Shown here: piece by piece, positions 62,081 to 64,000 of the stretch
How the letters are laid out: the number at the start of each line of letters is the position of its first letter
Numbering within the stretch: position 1 is the stretch's first letter
NCBI GenBank assembly: GCA_017440935.1
Contig: JAFSAO010000004.1
Span: forward strand, 1 to 64,000
Source of the DNA: Opitutales bacterium
Lineage (GTDB): Bacteria; Verrucomicrobiota; Verrucomicrobiia; Opitutales; UBA953
Direction of reading: 5' to 3'
Length of the DNA stretch: 64,000 nt
Translations under genes and position numbers: made by a program
Notes under the pieces: generated by a model
Told to the model about the DNA's origin: nothing
Seen by the model: only the letters and a program-made list of their open reading frames with translations
The model's database searches: none

Positions 62081-62866
62081 TTAGTTGCGGGTGCGGAGGA
62101 AGGCTTCCTCCAAGCCTTGGACCGTGATGAAAGGTGCCCAGTGGACTTTGTTTTTCCACTCGCGCGGGAGGATTCCGGCGCAACCGCCGGTGGCGATAAT
62201 TTTCGGGTCGCGAATGGACCAGCGTTCGAGTTGCGCAAGCACGGTTTCCAAGAGTTTCTCAATCATTCCGGCGAATCCGACGGCGCAACCGAGTTTCATG
62301 GCGCTGAGGGTGGATTTGCCGATGCCTTCGGCGTCTTCCGCAAGCAGAAGTTCGCGCGGATTCAGCGCAGGGAGCAGGGCGGTTTGCTCGTGCAGATAGC
62401 GCGTCATGATTTCGAGCCCGGGAGCGATAATTCCGCCTTCGTAGCCGTGTTCGGAGAGAATGTCAAACGTGACGGCGGTTCCCATGTCGATGATGACGGC
62501 GGGCGCACCGAAGCGGGCTTGCGCTCCGATACAGTTGGCGAGGCGGTCGGGACCGATTTCGCGCGGTGTGGGGTAGTTTATGCCGAGTCCGGGGCAATTT
62601 TCGTGATAAACGCGGCAGACGGGAAGGTCGGTCGTTCCCGCGAGCAGGGCGGAAAGTTTTTCCGTCGCGGCGGGAACGACGGAGCAGAATGAAATTCCGC
62701 CGACGTCGAGTGCCTCAAATTCCGTGGAACGAAGCAGGGCGGGAACACCGTCTTCGGAATCGTCGATTTGCGCGGTTTTGAGGGTTCCGGAGAAAACGGC
62801 GCGGCGATTTTCGACGACGGAAAAATGTGTGTGCGTGTTGCCGATATCGAGGCAAAGAATTTTCAT
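62081..62866 (-). CDS. coaX: Type III pantothenate kinase
   Basis: Phosphorylates pantothenate, the first step of coenzyme A synthesis. The 261-residue product begins MKILCLDIGNTHTHFSVVE (phosphate-binding DIGNT). It has GINYPTPREIGPDRLANCIGA, VIIDMGTAVTFDI, GGIIAPGLEIM and ATGGCAG, all typical of CoaX. The ATG at 62866 is preferred over an upstream frame start at 62884. It follows the exported protein gene at 62930 on the same strand. Confidence 0.95.
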   Translation of the reverse strand: MKILCLDIGNTHTHFSVVENRRAVFSGTLKTAQIDDSEDGVPALLRSTEFEALDVGGISFCSVVPAATEKLSALLAGTTDLPVCRVYHENCPGLGINYPTPREIGPDRLANCIGAQARFGAPAVIIDMGTAVTFDILSEHGYEGGIIAPGLEIMTRYLHEQTALLPALNPRELLLAEDAEGIGKSTLSAMKLGCAVGFAGMIEKLLETVLAQLERWSIRDPKIIATGGCAGILPREWKNKVHWAPFITVQGLEEAFLRTRN

Positions 62867-62929
62867 GGCACGAAGGAAAAACACGTTCCGGCGCGGGAAC
62901 GCAATTTTTTTGTTTCGGGAAAAAGCGGT

Positions 62930-64000
62930 TCAGCGTTTCGGGAACCAAGCGCTACGCCACTGCAGGAACGCGGGGAAATCCTCGGCGGCGCAGTCGATGT
63001 CGAGTTTCAGCGACGTTTCGGAGCGGGTGATTTTCAGCGCTTTGCCGACAGCGAGGAGTTTTGTGCGGGTGGAGGTCTGTTGTTTTTTGGCGGAGTCGAT
63101 GAGGCTTAGTTTGAAGCGCAGAAAAAAGTGTGCCATGAACGCGGCTTCAGAAACGTCTTTGCAATGGAAATCGACGGAGATTCTTACACGGTCGGTATCT
63201 TCGGAAACAATAAATTCGCCCGGCGGGAAGCTCAGCGCAAAGCCGGAAATTTCGGCGGCGCGTCGCGCAAATTTGCGGTAAATTAAAACGCCGGGCAGAG
63301 AGGCTTCGCCGAGGGATTCCGCATAGCCTCTGAGGTGCGGGAAATCCGGAATTTTAGAAAGCGGCTTGGAGGAAGCGAGAACGGAAATGCGCCTGGGCGC
63401 AGGACTTGAAATCAGGACTTGAGTGGCGTTTTCGAGAAATGCGGGCGGGAGATTCTTGCGCAGTTCCTCCGGAAGCACAAAGCAACATTCGGGGGATTTT
63501 TCCGTCCGGAGAATTTCTGCGGGAGTCTCCGTCTTGCGTGTTCCCGGTCCGGCAGAGTAGAAGAACCGCTCACTCGGAGAGATGACCTCGAATCCTGAAA
63601 TCCGTGAGCGTTGCGGTGACGGGCTGTCTGCGTTGTCGATGTTTTCCGGACGATTTTCCCACGGGAACGCGCGTTCCCGCAGTAAATCGAAAAACGTGCT
63701 GACCGTGTTTTTCTCGGAAAATTCAAATTCGGCGGTGTTGAAACTTTCGTCTCCGGGGAAGGAAAACTTGGCGAGAATTGCGCGGTCGACACTTTCCGGA
63801 ACCGCCAGAGCGTATTTGGCGTTGAGGGTTTTCAGAAGAACTGCGGTATCCGGCGCATTTTTCAATTCTTCAAAAATGCGTTCCCGCAGAGCCTGCCCGG
63901 CGGGGCTTCGGGTCATTGCGGAAAAATCGTAATAGTCGAACGTTTCGTAGGTGAGTGTCGGCTCCGCGGCGTGTGCCGGCTGGGAAAGGTTTTCTGTCGG
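62930..64000 (-). CDS. Exported protein of unknown function, N-terminus beyond window
   Basis: The reading frame runs off the right edge without a start. About 356 residues are visible. The first ones, SQPAHAAEPTLTYE, look like the end of a signal peptide (cleavage after AHA), so it is probably periplasmic. No known domain is recognised in the visible part, which has beta-rich character toward its C-terminus (ALSFPPGEFIVSEDTDRVRISVDF). It ends 63 bp before coaX. The true start cannot be given. Confidence 0.75.
   Translation of the reverse strand, partial: PTENLSQPAHAAEPTLTYETFDYYDFSAMTRSPAGQALRERIFEELKNAPDTAVLLKTLNAKYALAVPESVDRAILAKFSFPGDESFNTAEFEFSEKNTVSTFFDLLRERAFPWENRPENIDNADSPSPQRSRISGFEVISPSERFFYSAGPGTRKTETPAEILRTEKSPECCFVLPEELRKNLPPAFLENATQVLISSPAPRRISVLASSKPLSKIPDFPHLRGYAESLGEASLPGVLIYRKFARRAAEISGFALSFPPGEFIVSEDTDRVRISVDFHCKDVSEAAFMAHFFLRFKLSLIDSAKKQQTSTRTKLLAVGKALKITRSETSLKLDIDCAAEDFPAFLQWRSAWFPKR

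Overview
The window is a gene-dense stretch (about 52 protein genes, one tRNA, no rRNA) of a moderately GC-rich bacterial chromosome. The best guess is a Verrucomicrobiota member, probably Opitutales-like. This rests on three proteins with PEP-CTERM tails of the type PEPSAFGLLAGLGA followed by arginines, a WbpM/CapD-type sugar dehydratase, a short ThrRS without TGS domain, PPi-type phosphofructokinase, and frequent intergenic repeats of the 'accacggaacgcacgg' kind. Class I (nrdAB) and class III (nrdDG) ribonucleotide reductases, menH and a GH20 hexosaminidase suggest a glycan-using facultative or oxygen-exposed anaerobe. The lineage is inferred, since no rRNA is present.

Layout. 0.4-8 kb: metG, an L,D-transpeptidase, asd, a cytoplasmic GH20 hexosaminidase, guaB and a gmhB-like phosphatase. 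8-15 kb: ribF, a membrane nucleotide-sugar dehydratase, an ArsR-type regulator, nrdD-nrdG, tRNA-Lys(CUU) and a low-GC orphan. 15-24 kb: thrS, thyA, folA, a TPR protein, an M50 protease, thiL and an LTA-synthase-like membrane enzyme. 24-33 kb: a repeat-rich spacer, a PEP-CTERM protein, mutL, an RNase D-like exonuclease, and nrdAB divergent from recA. 33-48 kb: an ECF sigma factor with a probable membrane partner, a PDZ protein, a PEP-CTERM SGNH hydrolase, exonuclease III, a PLP-homeostasis protein, ftsK, a SPOUT methyltransferase, a sugar-kinase-like protein and a CvpA-like protein. 48-64 kb: rpmF-plsX, rpoN, a PEP-CTERM protein, pfp, two tandem FecR-domain proteins, a possible small RNA, glgA, an aminotransferase, a sigma-54 activator, menH, coaX and a cut-off exported protein.

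The most striking signal is not a gene. The 8-mer CGGGAACG (reverse complement CGTTCCCG) occurs roughly 180 times by my manual scan, where about 2-3 are expected by chance. It is nearly balanced between strands and lies both inside genes (read as Ala-Gly-Thr, Val-Pro-Ala or Arg-Glu-Arg) and between them, where head-to-head pairs build several terminators. This looks like DNA uptake sequences or HIP1, but with a core I do not recognise. A second signal is a 15-bp palindrome, CTACC-N5-GGTAG, at four intergenic sites, two of them 7 bp before a TTGC box. Several families of short hairpin repeats fill the larger spacers.
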